From Smittia aterrima (lineage: Eukaryota; Arthropoda; Insecta; Diptera; Chironomidae), in assembly GCA_033063855.1 (NCBI GenBank), contig CP093831.1, positions 10,912,001 to 10,976,000 on the forward strand: DNA of 64,000 nt, given 5' to 3'. The stretch's first letter is position 1. Each line of letters starts with the position of its first letter. Below, piece after piece: positions 24,768-38,658 of this stretch. The translations under genes were made by a program, and so were the position numbers. A model generated the notes under the pieces. That model ran no database searches. It was not told the DNA's origin and saw nothing but the letters and a program-made list of their open reading frames with translations.

Positions 24768-27700
24768 TTAGTAGTAAGATGCCGAAAAGGGATGATAGTT
24801 TTGTTGTTGATTAGATGAGGGTCCTTGATGATATTTCACTTGATGATGAGAGTGATGGGGATGGTGATGATAAGCACCAAAGCCACGTGGCGAAACAACA
24901 TGGCGATTGGTAGGGCCATCGGATAGGAGCCTTGGCTGCTCTAAAATTCGATTGTTTTCTGATGATAGCAGACGATTGTTCTGCTCAAGCAAGAGATGGG
25001 CAGTTGGATCTACAAGCAGACGTTGATCTGCTGCAGCTAAGAAACGATGGTGGTCTGGTAAATCTCGGTTAGCCGCGTGTGATAGAAATGAAGGTGCATG
25101 ATGACGAACGTGATGAGAATTATTTGATGAAACCATAGCAGATGTTCCAGAGCTTCCAGAGCTCAAGTCTAACGAGGCCATACGCAGCATTTCCGAATGG
25201 GTGTGAGAGTACGGGAGATGCGGTGATGACGGAGGTACAATGTAAGTATTCGATGTTCGACTGAGATCCACTCCCGACTGAAGTTGATCTGAGTCTTGAT
25301 CGTGAGATATGTGGTCTTGCAGCAAATGTTGAATTTGTTGCTGTTGTTGTTGCTGGATTTGGAATGGATGGTGCTCTTGTTGCTGTTGACTTTGTGCTTG
25401 CTGTTCTCTATCCGTCAGAATGTCATAAATGTGATGTTGATATCGATTAAAGCTCAAATTCGATCCAGCAGCAGATGAAAGTGGAAAGCTGTGTGAGTGG
25501 TAACCAATGCCAGCTCGCGATGACATATCAAGTCCTTGGTAATCTGAACCGTTTCCACCTCCAACGACACTGTCGTTGACAATACTATTGCGAGAAAACT
25601 CTTGAATCTCAAGGCCTTGTTCATTGTATTTCAATCGCAAATCATTTAACGACTCACGATGAATTTGATTCGGTTGATTTGACGATGCCAACGAGTTGTC
25701 ATATTTGCTGTTGTTGGCATAAAGCAAATCGATTTGCGAATTCAGTTTGATCTTATCGTTTGCGATGTGGTTTTGATTTTGTTGATTGACACTCAAATTC
25801 TCAGCAATCACAATCGAATTCTCTTCATCACTCGAGATTTGTGCGATGTTTGTTGTGTGTTGCTGTTGAGGTTGATGATGACCTTGCATACTCTTCTGAT
25901 AGTTCACATTTGAAGATGCTGCTGAAAGATTTTTCTCACGTCTGCGATAATTCTCTGCCCCGAAGTCATAGCGTGGAAGTGAAGGAGTTGATGCGGGAGA
26001 CACGAGATCATGTTCAGAGCCATACATTGGTCGAGTTGTAAGTTGGCCTGCGGGCGATGTTTGAATCTGTCCCACCTGAGCATTTCGTTGATTCGAGAAA
26101 TTTACATTGTAATTTGAGTTGTGTTGGTCGGGGGTCATTGTTCGAGCAGGTGAGCATGAATCATTTGTTTGGTTTTGGAATGAGTTGACATCCTTCTCGC
26201 TTGATGGCGTGTAGGGACAATGAGACTTTTCATGTGATTTCGGAGTCGTCGAAGCATCCACTTCGATTTCATTGCTTTCCGAAATCATGTTCGTATTTAC
26301 AGAATTGTTGAAGGAAGCCATTGAAGGTAAATGAATCGGGAAGTTCTGAGACTTTAGCATTTTCATGTTCTCATCAACTGATGACATCATTCCATGAGAT
26401 GATTGATATTCTTGATTTGTCATTTCATCTTGCAGTTCTTGTTGATGACTTTCGCCTCCATCCATCGTCATTTGCTGATTGTTCTCAGCATCGCTCATGT
26501 CTCCATTACCAATCATGTTGCTGACAGAATTCAAAGCAGCTTCAACTAGCAGACTCGCTGAAGTCGGGATTGCTCCGTTCAAGTTTCTGTTCGAGTTCGG
26601 ATTTCCATTATAAAAACTTCCGAGATGATTAAAATGGGAGTTGAAATTATTTTGGTTTGAGCTGTTGTTATGGAACTGAGATTGAATGTCCATCATGCCG
26701 TTGTTATTTTGAACCATTGTACTTTGATGATTATAAGCTTGATTGAACTGATTGTTTTCTTGTTGCTGATGTTGAAGGTTTGAGTCGACGTCCAAGATTG
26801 GCGAATGTTCATTAGTCTCGTCACTTCGAACTTGATTAGCTCCTTTGTGAAGCTTTGTGGAGATGAGTTTAGCCAAAAACTCTCGGTTTGCTTGAGTCAT
26901 GATATTTGCATCGTTGTCGACCATGTCGCTCATATGATTAACTGAGTCACTGATCCACTTCTTGCTTCCTTTGCTAATCACCAAGTTCGGGTTGGTCTGA
27001 AGCAAAAAGTCTTTGAATCGAGGATTCGCTAATGGAGGATTTTCCATCAGAGCTCTTCGATTTATTGGCGTCTTAAATGAGTTTCGTTCACTCTCATCAG
27101 CATCTTCGTCGTCGTCGTCATTCTCCATGTCATTTGTGTCATTTCCTGAAATGGAGTCGTTCAACATTCCTTCTTCGTCGCCCTTTTGATGGAGCAATCC
27201 TCTGACTCCTTTCCCACTCATCATCTTTGCCTCCATCTCCGAAGCATTTATGCTTTCAGCATAATCGTTACTGTGATAACCGTTTTCATCATCCTCCATT
27301 TCAATCTCATTTGGATTTCCATTCATCAACTTTTTGTTCATCTCCTTCAAATTGCAGTTCAAAATCGATGAAATCTTTGAGGACAAAAGATTCAAATTGC
27401 TCTCGCTTTTGCACAAATCAGTGATTGAAGTCAAAAAGTTTTTATCCTTCAGAATCATTTCTTTCTCTCGTTGGGGCATGCTACGTGTCGCTTTGTTCAG
27501 AGACTCGCCCAAGTTTTTGCGTTGTCGTCTCGTCATTCCTTCTACAATGGAATGAGATTAGAAATAATTTCTTAAATATTTTCTTCGGAACTTACCCAAA
27601 GCTTCATTTTTCAATCCTCCCGAATAAGCATCAAACGTGTAGGCGACGCTTCTTTCAATCTTTGGCATTTGCTCTTGAGTGAATCCATGGACTTTCTTGT

Positions 27701-30700
27701 AATGAAATTGCAGACATTGCTTGGTGGTGAATGCAGCTGTGCATTCATTCTCAGCGCATCTGGAAGTTAAAAAAGATTTTCTCAATTACTTTCAATTCAA
27801 AGAAAAAGTTTTTTTATTTCTTACTTGAAAGGCCTAACGCCACTGTGCGTGAGCATGTGAATCTTAAGATTGCTTCTATTTTGAAAGAGCTTTTGGCATC
27901 GTGGACAACTAACAACAGCCGAGTTTCGACTATGAACTTCCTTGGAATGTCTTTGAAGTGCAGCTCTCGATCCCAAAAGCTTTGAACAAAGCTTGCATTG
28001 GAAGTCACGAAGAACTTCTGCCATGTCTAAGAAAAAACGAGAAATTTGGTTTGAGATGAAACTGATCTGTGATAGGACTTTGATAACTCACCACTATGCA
28101 TTCGTTTAATGTGAACTTTCAATTTCTGAGGTTGACAGAATTTTCGGCCACAAAAATCACACAGTGGTCGAGCTCGTTGCGGATTCGCCGCGCATCCATA
28201 AGTTCGATGCATTTCCAAATAGTTCAATCGAAGGAAGAACTTCTTACAATACTGACATTGATATGCACCTTTACCATCGTGAAGCTTCTCCGCGTGTTTC
28301 ATAATGTTGTCCTTCCCAAGAACGGCAACTCCGCAAATCTTGCAATGATACTTTCTGATTGTTAGACTGAAGCCGGGATCGTGGAATACTGAGCAATGCG
28401 TGCGATAATGCAATGGATGTTCGAATCGTAAGTTGCATCCTCCACAATCTAAAAAAGAAAAAAAGAAAAGTTTGTGAAAGGATTGAAAGAGAAATTCAAA
28501 AGTTTCTCACTTGTCTTCTCAACTTTTTTCTTTCCCCACGCTGAGTTAACATCATCGCTCCAATACAATAATTCACAGCCGGCATTTATGTCCATGGAAG
28601 TCACAAAGTAAATTTTATCTTCAACTTTGATCAAAGTCAAATTTCGTTGATCGCGTGCCCGTGCCGGTTGCAAGAATCGAATCCAATTCGACTTTTGCTT
28701 GTTCTCCATGTTGAAGAAAATCGATTTCGACAAAATGCTATCGTGGATCTCAAAAATGTAGGCCATCGTACAATCGTCAGGAATTTCTGTTTCAGGAGTC
28801 ACAACGCCCACTAAAGGTCCAATCTGAGTGTACTTGGGAATAATGATTTTGGTAAAAACGCTCCGTTTACTATTTGGATATGTGAGTGAAGGGAGATATT
28901 CGAATTCATTTGGCAACGAGACGTCAGCGAATGTAATTTCATTTGACTGTTCAACATTAAGGTCAGAGGGCTTTTCTTCTGGCTCATCGTCTTCCTCGCC
29001 ATCGTCATCATCCATGTCGTCAAGTTCGTTCTCAGACTTTATTGAATCGTCATAAAACATCTTTTCGTCTTCGAGCGGTTCATCTTTGTCATAAATCGGT
29101 TTCGGTTCTTCAATTATTGGATTATCTTGAATCCAATCAGCGAAGTCAATTTGATTTGTTATCGAGGATATTGGGTTCCGGATAGGACAGACTTCCTTGC
29201 CGTGCTTTGTGTTGCACGCAAGACAGATTTTTGATTTGTATGCTTTTTTGACGGCCGTCTTTCGATCGCGAATCATAAAGTCGCTGTTTATCTCCAAACG
29301 TCCCTCACAGTCATCATCTTCGTCGTCATCTTTGAAGTCAAACACACTTTTATCTAAATTCACATCAGCGATTTCATTCATTTTAACGTCGAGCATGGGA
29401 GGAGCTTTTCTTATATCGTAAAATCTTCTCTTGCTCAGATTCGGCTGAGGCGATCCACAATTTTCTTCTTGATCGTCATCGTCATCATCATCACAATCAC
29501 TTAAATCTTTTTTGTCTATAAAACTTGAACTTATTGGCGGAGGCGTTGGAGCTTCGTCGTATCGACCTCTTCCTGTTCCTGATCCGCTGCTGTGTCCATT
29601 ATCAATGAGTTTCTGCTTCTCCTCAAGTTCATTCTTAATCTTCTCCTCGATTCGACAATCTAAGATTTCAGCTGTGTTTGACTCGTCAGATGTAACTGAT
29701 CCATCAATTGTGCTGCTAATCGAGTGATCTTGTGCGTTGTTGTCGTTTGGCTTTGAAAGCTTCATTGTCATTTCTTGAGCTTGTGACATTTGATCGTTGA
29801 TGATGTTCACATTCTCTTGAAACTGAACTCGCTTTACTTTCTTCAACATTTGTTGACTGATGTGTTGACGGGTTTCCTGTTGTGGCGGTTTGCTTATCTG
29901 CTGATGACTTTGTAGGAAGTTTGAAGACGTTGAAGTTGATTGTTCACGTTCGTAGTCTTGACTATTGTTGTCCATTTGATTGTTTTCCTTTTCAAAGACT
30001 GGTAACTTGAATCTAAAATGAAATGTGAGAAAAATAATTAATTTAAGTGAAGAAAATCGTGAGACTGTAAGATTGAGAATCAAAATTAAAATCAAAGTTC
30101 ATAAAGCGTCGCTAGAGAAAAGATTTCTGCCTAGAGAAACAAAAGTCATCGTCGCGATATTTTTTTTTCAGTAGCGAGAAGAAAGGCGAGCGATTTTCCT
30201 CTTTTTTTGTGCTACGCGTTTGTTGTTGCTTTGTGTTTTTGCTTCACGGCTCTCCTTCCGTTGATATGGCGAACGGAAAAAAATGTTCAAAGAGCATCTA
30301 TGTACAAGCGCCATTTACGCAAGACATATAATGGAAATAAAAATCATTTACCCCTCTCCTATCACGGTCTGACTAAATAGCCCCGCGACTTCCTCCCCAA
30401 TTTATTTGCGTTTATTTTCGCTTTGCCTTTCGAAGAAAAAATGTATTCGTAGCATCGATAATTTAAGGCTCTTCAGTGAATTCAAGAAAAGACCTAGACT
30501 CGTTTACTTTTAACAGATCTCACCAACAACAAGAGCAACTCAGAATAAGAATCTTCGGCAACCGAAAAAAACGAGAAAAAAGCTCTCACCCATTTTTGCT
30601 TGATTGCGCCTCATTTTCTGCGGTGTTCAGAAGAAATGACACAAACTCGACATCGTTCTTGAACTGAAATAAGTTCCGAAGATTATCCCATCGTTCTGCA

Positions 30701-31014
30701 TTCTTCGTGCCAATGTAAATGTTTTTGCTGAAGTTCTGATGACGAAACTTCTTGTTTGCACTGGCACTGCTTCCGTTTGAGTTCTGATTGGAATTATTTA
30801 GCTGTGCGTTTCCATTGATGTTTGCTGTGGAAGAAGTCGAGGACGACGAATTTTGATTAAATGCCGTCGCTGCAGCGGAAAGCTGCGATGCTTGTCTCAG
30901 TAGATTAGCCTGCGTCGAAAGCACCAATGGATGAATATCACTTAGATTACTATTTTCGTTTGCGCTACTGAATTCGTTATCACTCTCGTCGTTTTGCGTC
31001 AGTGACTTAGGCAT
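24768..31014 (-). CDS. PR/SET-domain C2H2 zinc-finger regulator (PRDM family)
   Basis: Six exons chain in phase: 31014-30590, 30012-28511, 28448-28092, 28026-27825, 27759-27596, 27541-24768, giving about 1,807 residues. After a low-complexity N terminus and an acidic stretch, a zinc-knuckle-like CLACNTKHGKEVC precedes a divergent PR domain. It includes YTQIGPLVGVVTPETEI, MAYIFEIHDS, NWIRFLQPARARDQRNL and INAGCELLYW, the usual end of PR domains. Seven C2H2 fingers follow (for example YHCKICGVAVLGKDNIMKH, YQCQYCKKFFLRLNYLEMH, LCDFCGRKFCQPQKLKVH). The C-terminal half, about 920 residues in one exon, is Asn/Gln/Ser/His-rich with poly-Gln runs. The layout, with PR, pre-PR knuckle and adjacent fingers, suggests the PRDM10/15 side of the family, but I cannot fix the orthologue. 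It is likely a nuclear transcriptional regulator; methyltransferase activity is uncertain. The ATG at 31014 is chosen because the upstream frame only opens at a non-ATG codon. Confidence 0.85.
25330..25412 (-). repeat. CAG/CAA repeat coding for poly-glutamine
   Basis: Within the last exon of the PR-domain gene, interrupted CAA/CAG codons encode runs such as QQAQSQQQQEHHP and QIQQQQQQQIQ. Such tracts are typical of insect transcription factors and often vary in length between individuals. Confidence 0.75.
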
Positions 31015-33080
31015 GTTTTTCCTATCCTTTGTGCGAAAATTTGCCAAGATGAGAACTTTCCTTTCACACTTCACTTCTCTTACTAGAGATTACGACACTT
31101 TGGCAATCTCTCGATCCATGCTGCCAACACTTGTGTTCTCTGCTTTAATGCAAGCACATTTTCAAAACTCATAAATCTAGGCGAATCTCGTGTTTTCTCA
31201 CATCTAATTTTTCATTCTTCCCGTCACTTTCCAAAATCCAATATGGATATTTTCACTTCTTCACCATTCATTGCGAAATTTTTTCTCTCTCTTCACTGGT
31301 CGGGATGTGAAAGATAGAAACAGAAAGTTTTGTAAAACGTTTTTGCGATGGAAAAAGTCTTGAAAAATTATATTTCAAGTTCCAATCTTTTGCACTTTAA
31401 TCCTTTCGTTGAAAATATTTTTCACTCGTGAGATGGCTCGTCGCGTCGATACATTTGATTCCGATGTTTGATGGTTACGAATGACTGAAATGCTAGATTC
31501 GTTTTTAAAGTGTATGTATGATTGAGGCTGAAAACTCGGAGGAAATAGCGCACACAATCACAAAAGCAATTTTCTTCTTTCGGGAAAAATTCTCTGCCTG
31601 TCGATTGAGGGATGTTTTATAGTGTGTACGAAGCGAAATTCACCGCAAGGATTTTCCAAACGCGAAGCAAATTTCCAGCGATGTCTTTGATGATGTTGGA
31701 CACAAATACAATTAAAGCTTTCAGCGATAGGCTGTGCATCGGATGAAAGGAAAATAAATGACGATGATAGGAAAACTGGAAAATTTTCTGCTTACACTTT
31801 ACACGCGTGTGCGTTTGTTGTGTGTAATGGCATTTTCATTTAAGGATTTTTATTCAAACGATGATTGTGTGTGTGTGAGAGACATTTTGCTGCTCGCATT
31901 AATTTCCACGCATGCTGAGAAGTTTTCGTGCTCAACATAAACTCGAATCTTTGTTTTCATTTCAAGAAGGTGCGACCTGCTTGCATGTTGCTCTTTAAAA
32001 ATTCATTTCTCCTCTGCGGAAAGTTGAAAATGCTGCATCGAAAGAAAAACAAAAAATGTTCGCTTAGATAATTTTTATTATTTTTTTAAACACCATTTGT
32101 AAGCATTGTTATATTTTTAAATATTTTCAGCGCCTCTCTTTACGTATCCTTACTTGGACAGATATCTCTTTTCTCTACTCAGTTGAATGTTGATTTCTTT
32201 TTTGTTTTGTTTAACGGCGAGTTTGATACTCGCGTTCTCGTCTCTCAAAATATTTACAGAACCTCTCATGTTACACTAGCAAAGTTTCGGCTCTGCATGA
32301 ATAAGTTTACATCTAAATATCTTTAATATGTCCTCAGAAAGAAAAACCAAACTATCGAAAACTAAGCGGCGGCGGTAGATAGTCAATGGTTCTTAGTTCT
32401 CGACATCTGAATTTTTTAATTCAATAGAAATATAGCAACAAGCATTAGCTCAGCTTCTTCGAATTCCTTTACGTTTTCAATACTTATCACACCTGAAGAG
32501 TTTTTAATAGTTTCGCTTAGCTCAAAACTCTAAATACGAAATGCAAATACATATCGAGATGACTTAAGATCTCAAAAGCATTTCTTCACATCTTAGTTTG
32601 TAATTTTTTCTGTTTTTTTTTTGTCTCTTCCAAAACTTAAGCAGTTTCTTAAAATTAAGCTCAGAATCTAAGTTTTTGAAGTATTTACATTTTAAATGTT
32701 TGATGAATCACTGCGACAAACGGTAAGAGCTTTGCTGAATAAGCAGAAAAAGATTTTTAAATGAAAATATCTTTTAGGTTTAGGATTACTAGGATATTCA
32801 AATATCTGCGGTCAATATCAATTTGTTTCAACTCAAAATCCACTTCATTTCAATTTTTTAGCGTTTAAAAATGATTTTTTATGCTGAACGTTTATTTTTT
32901 AAGTATCAGTGCTTGATAAGGGAAATCGTATGATTGTGAAAATATATTTCAAGGCATAGACGTGAAAATAAATATTTAGAGGTTTGTGCATTAGCTCTTG
33001 CCATTAATTAAAAGATTTTGTTCGCTTAGTCTGAATTGAATTCAGTGAATTCATCGCATTCTATTATGACAGCAATTTTT
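31015..33080. other. Upstream region of the PR-domain gene and 3' region of Mint
   Basis: The right part, from 33080 leftward, should be the Mint 3' untranslated region. The part next to 31014 is the 5' leader and promoter of the PR-domain gene. A GTGTGTGT run lies near 31868. No coding exon was recognised. Confidence 0.5.
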
Positions 33081-36000
33081 TTAGATATAAATTGGATTCT
33101 CCTGTCCTGTGAGTAATCTGAACATGGAAGTCGGCATCGTTTTCATCAAAATCTGGAAAATGAAAAAGAGTTAAACTTTCAATTTGAGTTTTGAAGAGTC
33201 TTAAGTTTACCTCTCCAACTGATGTTGCGAGTAAATTGACAATTTTCTCGTGTGGAACAGCAACGACACTTTGGTTGTTGATTTCGATGATGCGATGACC
33301 AACTCGAACGCCACCGCGTTCAGCAATTCCACCTCGCAACAAACTGCAAATCTAATGAAAGCAAACATTTAGGAACAAAAACAAAATTTAATGAGAAAGT
33401 TCATGACAACTTACGACTCCATTCTGAACACTAAATCCCAATTGATATTTAGTGTTTGGTCTTTTGATTTTAACTTCAACGACGGGAGCACACGGGACGA
33501 CAGTAAACTTAACTACAGTTTGGTTTTTAGTATTCTTAATGTACGTTTGACATTGTGAAAGTGGCAACCCAACGAGACTCAGTCCGTTGATTGCAATTAT
33601 CTGATCACCAATGTTCAGTTGACCACAGCGAGCAGCGGCACCATTAGAAGCTAAGTTCGCAATCACTACAGTGGGAAGCATCGAGCCCCAACCAGACTCG
33701 ACGATTACAACGCCCAAGATTTCACCCTTCGCTTTCGGAACGACAACTTCCTTTTGAAGTTCCTTCTTCGCGAAGATTTCCAACTCGTCGCCGAAAATTT
33801 CTTGACTATTGAGCACCTCTTGATAATCCATTTCCTTCATGAAGCTGTGATCTTCAATTCCATTGGCTTTTAAGAATTCCATGTATGCGACTTGGAATGC
33901 AGTTCCAATTGATGAAGCGATGTAAGAAGCATCCGAGCTAGAAGATTAAATTGTTGAGTGGAGATTACGTTATGAATTGTTTCTTACCTCTCAAAGACGT
34001 GACAAATCATTTTTGGTGTTCGATTAATCTTTCCACTTGTAGGAGGAGTCGGGCCTCCACTTCCGCCACTAACATTTCCGCTTCCTCCTGTACCCGTTCC
34101 GCTGTCACTGTTCGCTTCAACATCTTGAGGAACAAATCTTCGTCGAGCCATCAAAACGACGAGATCTCCGATATCCGCAATATAGGAAATTGTTCGTAAA
34201 GCGTGGTCCATCATAATCTCTTTCAAATCCGTGTTGAGAACCATGATTTTCTCAGTTGATATAAATAAGTCTACTTCAGTACTTGGCTGGTTTTCGCCAT
34301 CCGGTGCCAAGGCCTAAAAGAAACTTTTTGTGAAAACTCTTTCAATAAAAAATAGAAGTTTCTAAACTCACTTTAATCCTAGACACAGCTTCTTCCGCTT
34401 GCATCATTCTTGTTGATTTCGTGGGTTGACCTTCGCAAACAAGTTGAGTTGAACCCAAGTAACGTGCTCGGAATAAAACTCCTTCGATGAGCACTGATTT
34501 CTATGAAAAATATTATTCAATTATTCAATGAAGGAAACTCTTTCGAAATGTTTGTAATTGATTTTCTTGTAAACTTACTTTGAAATCCAAAAAACACATT
34601 TGTTAGCATTTTGATTAAAATATTTAGTTAAATTCATTTCTAATAAAAATATAAATTATTTTACCTTCTTTGTTCTTATTTCTTTTCTTTTTATCTTCAG
34701 CAATTGCGTCTTCTTTCTTGCTCTTATCTGAGCTCGATCCGCCAGGACTATCAGCAGCTTCTTCATCTAAGTTACACAAGTCTAAAGCTTCCGAATGCAA
34801 AAGCGGTTCATCCTTTTGATCGTTAGATGGATCTTTTTTGCCAGGCGAGATATTTTCGCTTTGACGACCAGGTAGAACGTCAACATTTGTGTGCATTAAA
34901 TTGGGTGAGTTGCTAGTGTTCAATATTGAAGGTGAAGTCTTAAGCGAACGAGTCTGATGAAAGTTTGAGGGCGTTGTCAACATTGAAGGACTGTTAATGC
35001 AGCAATCTGATGAGCTTGGTGGAAGCAAGACATTTAAGCCATGCCGCATGAAAGTTGAAGAGCTAAGCTTCGACGATGGTTGATTGATTTTTGGAGATAT
35101 TTTTGATGTGACATTTGACGAGAGCAGAGGTCTGAATTGCTTTGATTCAGTCCAAGATTTCTCATCGTAAAATCCATCGCTAAGCATTTTATGACCCAGC
35201 AAGCGATCTGTCTCTAAATCCGTGTCAACTTCTTCTTCATCCTCATCATCTTTGCTTCTATGTTTGCTTATCAACGGCCCAGTTTCAGAGTGAATTGGCG
35301 ACAAAGCGCTTTTGTCTCGCGATCTGAATGGATATGGAAATATTAAAGAATGTGAAAAAAGAAAAATTCGTTCGTTTTTTCACCTTGGAATCCAAACAGG
35401 AGACAACGAAGTCGTTGGTGAATCAACTTTTTCTGGAGCAACAACCCTATCATAGTAATCGTTGTTGCAATTGCTGTTTCCGTAGACATTGCATGGCGAG
35501 CTATCAGGATTATTGATTTTACTCTTTTGAAGCGACGTGCGAATATCTTTCAGAGCCGAGTGAATGTCGCTGTCTTGCTTAACAGGAGAAATCACTTTAG
35601 CCTCATTTATTGTCTGCCGATGGGGAACGGGAGCTGGAGGGGGCGGCGTAAGTTGGAGCGTGTCTAAAATTGATTTCAAAATATTGTAACTTTCAATTCC
35701 ATTAATAATAAATCGAAATAAAGGGCTCACTCATTGTGCATATAGATTCCAATTCCAGTTCACGATTTTTGAAAAATTTATTTGATGAGTTGACCGAGTC
35801 AATGTTGTCATGCCGCATCGGATAGAATGGATGACAGTTTGGTGACTGAGCTTGTCGCATTCGGAAATCTCCTTCATTATTATTATTCTTTGAGTTGGAA
35901 TGTTTGAAGTTGTTAACGCCATTGCTAAAGTTATTGTTGACTTTGCTTGCTGTTTGATTTTGTACGATCGTCTCTTGATATTGTTTCTGGATCGTGCTGA

Positions 36001-38658
36001 TTGACGAATTATAATTCTTTCGAGTATTTAATGAGTTTATGTCGACAGCTGATGCATTGTTATTTTCATTATCAGAGGCATGACCACTTGATAGTCCATC
36101 CTCTAAAACTGGCATGCTTGTGCAATATCTCGCGTAATTGTTAATGGGTCCCCCGCTTAAATCAACCGTTGCTGATGGAAGTGTTGTGGTGTGGGCAGCT
36201 GAATTATTGTTGTAAGTTTGTGTGCTCGTGTAGTCAGGCGCTAAGAAGCGTAGAGGACTTTCACTCTCGAAGTCAAAGTCTCCATAGTTAGAGTCATAAT
36301 CAGTTGTGTCTGGAGAATAGTTGAAATTCTTCGATTGCGTGCGAAAGTAATTGTTGTTCGTCAATGATTTGCTCATTCGACGATTTCGCCTGTTGCCTAA
36401 CGTGTCTAAATCATTTTCGATGTCGACATTGTCATCTCCTAAGCTACTTCGACTTGCGGAATCAACGAAACATCCAAATTGTTTGCTCTTCTCCTCAAGC
36501 TCATTCTGAGGTAGTCGGCTCTTCTTAGCTTTTAAGTAAGCTTCTTCTTCGGCATCATCCTCTTTGTCATCAATATTGTCATCGTCAATGTCTCTTTCCT
36601 GTTTAATCGTCGTTGGAATGATTTGCTGGTTGTACAGCTTTTCCATTTCTTTTTCAATCTGCCCTCGGTAGTCGTATTGAATGTCCTGAAAGAACAATGA
36701 GAATCAACATCACTCAAGGGAAAAATTAATTTTAAATTCCATTTACCAAACTGTCATCGCTCTCATTGAAGTCGCTGAACTTTTCCAATTCCTTGATTTG
36801 ATCGCTGTCGGGGCATTTAAAGAATTCTTCCAACACTTTCCTCGTCTCGGAAAATTCATACAAATAATCGAATGTAGATGTTGGAATGTATTCTTCTGTG
36901 GGCGAGGTAACTTGGAAACTGTTCGAGTTATCAATCGCCGTAGTTTCGAAACGTTGCTTGGTTTCCGTTGGCTGTTCTTCCTGGAAGGTATTTCCTTGAG
37001 ATGATTTACACCTGTAGACATCATCTTCTTGTTCCTCCTGAATCGTTTGTGACTTCGTTTGGACTGAGTCATACGAATTGTTAGTAATGAAAGTTGTTGG
37101 AATTAGTTGCGCGACGGGAGTCGACGAAATACTTTTTTGTTCATTGAATGCAAACGATTTTTGTGTCTCAACTGGCGATTCCATTCGAGAGTATTCTCTG
37201 TGACACGGAACAACTCTCTGCGGAAACCCAGGTCGCGGTGGAGATGGAGACGAGTTGTTATTGGCTTGAGCTTTGGATGGGAGAACTTTTATCTTGTTGC
37301 TCGAAAGTGAATATCTTTCCACATCTTCGTTTGAAGAAGTTCCAAAGCGACGAGGCGAACCATCATATTCTGAAAGGAATTGTTTTTCATCTCGTTAACA
37401 ATACAAAATGCAATGACTCACCCATAATTCCCGAGCCTGACTTTGATTTCACAATTTTCCTTTCTTCCTTCTTTCGCACTTCAGCATAGATGTAATCACT
37501 GCTCTCTGAGTGCTTTATCTTCGATTTGCTGTTATTTGAAGTCTCTGGCTTTAGTTTCTCAAACTCATGAACGTCTGTGACTGTCGCTGGTTCATTAGAA
37601 TCGCTATCGGTCTGAGGAGCTTGATAATACGTCTTCTTGCTATTGTAATAAAAGTGCCCAGTTTCCAAATCCTCTTCGATTGGAAGAGGCGACGTCAGAA
37701 GTTTCTTGTAAGATCCTTTATGCGATCTTGAGAATGGAGTGAGAGTCGGCGACGGTATTTTATTTCTCGTTGGCGTATTCGACTTAATTGGAGACAAATC
37801 CCAAATATTTCGATTGCTGCCAATCGGAGAAGAGCTTGTTGGTGTTGTTGTTAAAGCCGGAGGCGTAGCTGGAGGTGAAGTCTTTAATATCGACGATGGA
37901 ATTGTGTTCATTGAGCTTGCCATTGTATCAACCATATAAGGATTATGTTCGATCTCATCTGGCTCGAAGAAGTAACTTCGGTCGTCTACTGTCATCTGAT
38001 AGTTTCGATGAATTAATGATGGATAATGATAATGGTGCATCATGCTATTGTCTTCAGCTCCTGCGACCGCGCCGCTATTGTTGTCGAAGAGCGAATCATT
38101 TGGAGTATAGAAATATTGGTTGTTACTGTCGATACGAAATGGATTGGTCTCTGCATAGCTATCGCTTTGTTCATTTTTGCTGTTGGTCGTCGTCGTTGTC
38201 GTCGTCGTCGCCGGATATCTGACCTGATCAAAAAACTGACCTTGATGCGAATGCTGTTGTTTCTTATGATCAGGTGGTGATGATTTTGATAACTGAAGTT
38301 TCATTAGTTTGCTGTTGTTCATATTAAAATTGTTTGCTTGTGTACTGAACTTGGAGTGAATGACTTTTTTTTGTGATAATGGTGAAGATGCGATCGAAAT
38401 TAAATTTGTTGATTCAGATGAATCTTGTTTTGATGTTGATGTCGGGTACTGATAGTCGTTTCGTGGTTTACATTTTGGAAACAACAATTGAATTTTTTCG
38501 TTATGCGGCAGTCGATCACCGTTACCATTCAACCCTCGAGCATTTGCACTTGACTTGTTTGTATTAGTGTTGACTGAGTCACTGCTATGATGATCCGACG
38601 AACTGTCCTTGTCCAATGCTTTCTTAATGCTTTTGTCGAAAGACGATCCACTCACCAT
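33081..38658 (-). CDS. X11L: Mint / X11 (APBA) adaptor with PTB and two PDZ domains
   Basis: Exons on the minus strand: 38658-37422, 37369-36747, 36685-35731, 35663-35384, 35323-34665, an uncertain small exon ending at 34579, 34500-34372, 34313-33988, 33937-33415, 33351-33211, 33152-33081; about 1,655 residues. Mint proteins bind the NPxY tail of APP-type receptors through the PTB domain and organise trafficking and presynaptic complexes. The PTB starts at LIEGVLFRARYLGSTQLV and includes MMDHALRTISYIADIGDLVV and KMICHVFES. PDZ1 follows (GEILGVVIVESGWGSMLPT). PDZ2 has YQLGFSVQNGVICSLLRGG and GVRVGHRIIEINNQSVVA. The protein ends RLLTGQENPIYI, the conserved tail that folds onto PDZ1. The first 1,250 residues are disordered and Ser/Asn-rich, with no domain seen. 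The join between 34665 and 34500 does not keep frame directly and is treated as a separate finding. The symbol is by family; which fly paralogue it is cannot be told here. Confidence 0.9.
34579..34601 (-). other. Uncertain small coding segment at the start of the Mint PTB region
   Basis: A strong GTAAGT donor at 34578 follows an open segment reading MCFLDFK, which joins in frame to KSVLIEGVLF of the next exon. The exon ending at 34665 leaves one base over, so 23 bases (two plus seven codons) would restore the frame. However, no AG acceptor stands in front of it: the bases just upstream end in AC. It may be the first exon of a short isoform starting at this ATG, a non-canonical splice, or a local base error. 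Confidence 0.35.
38190..38216 (-). repeat. Trinucleotide run coding for poly-threonine in Mint
   Basis: GTC/GTT-type triplets on the plus strand encode a run of eight threonines after YPA in the N-terminal disordered part of Mint. It is a simple-sequence tract, probably length-variable. Confidence 0.7.

Noticed and set aside
34640..34664. A 25-base intron joining 34665 to a segment starting at 34639 in Mint
   Set aside because: Too short to be spliced, and the joined frame still ends one base out at the PTB exon.
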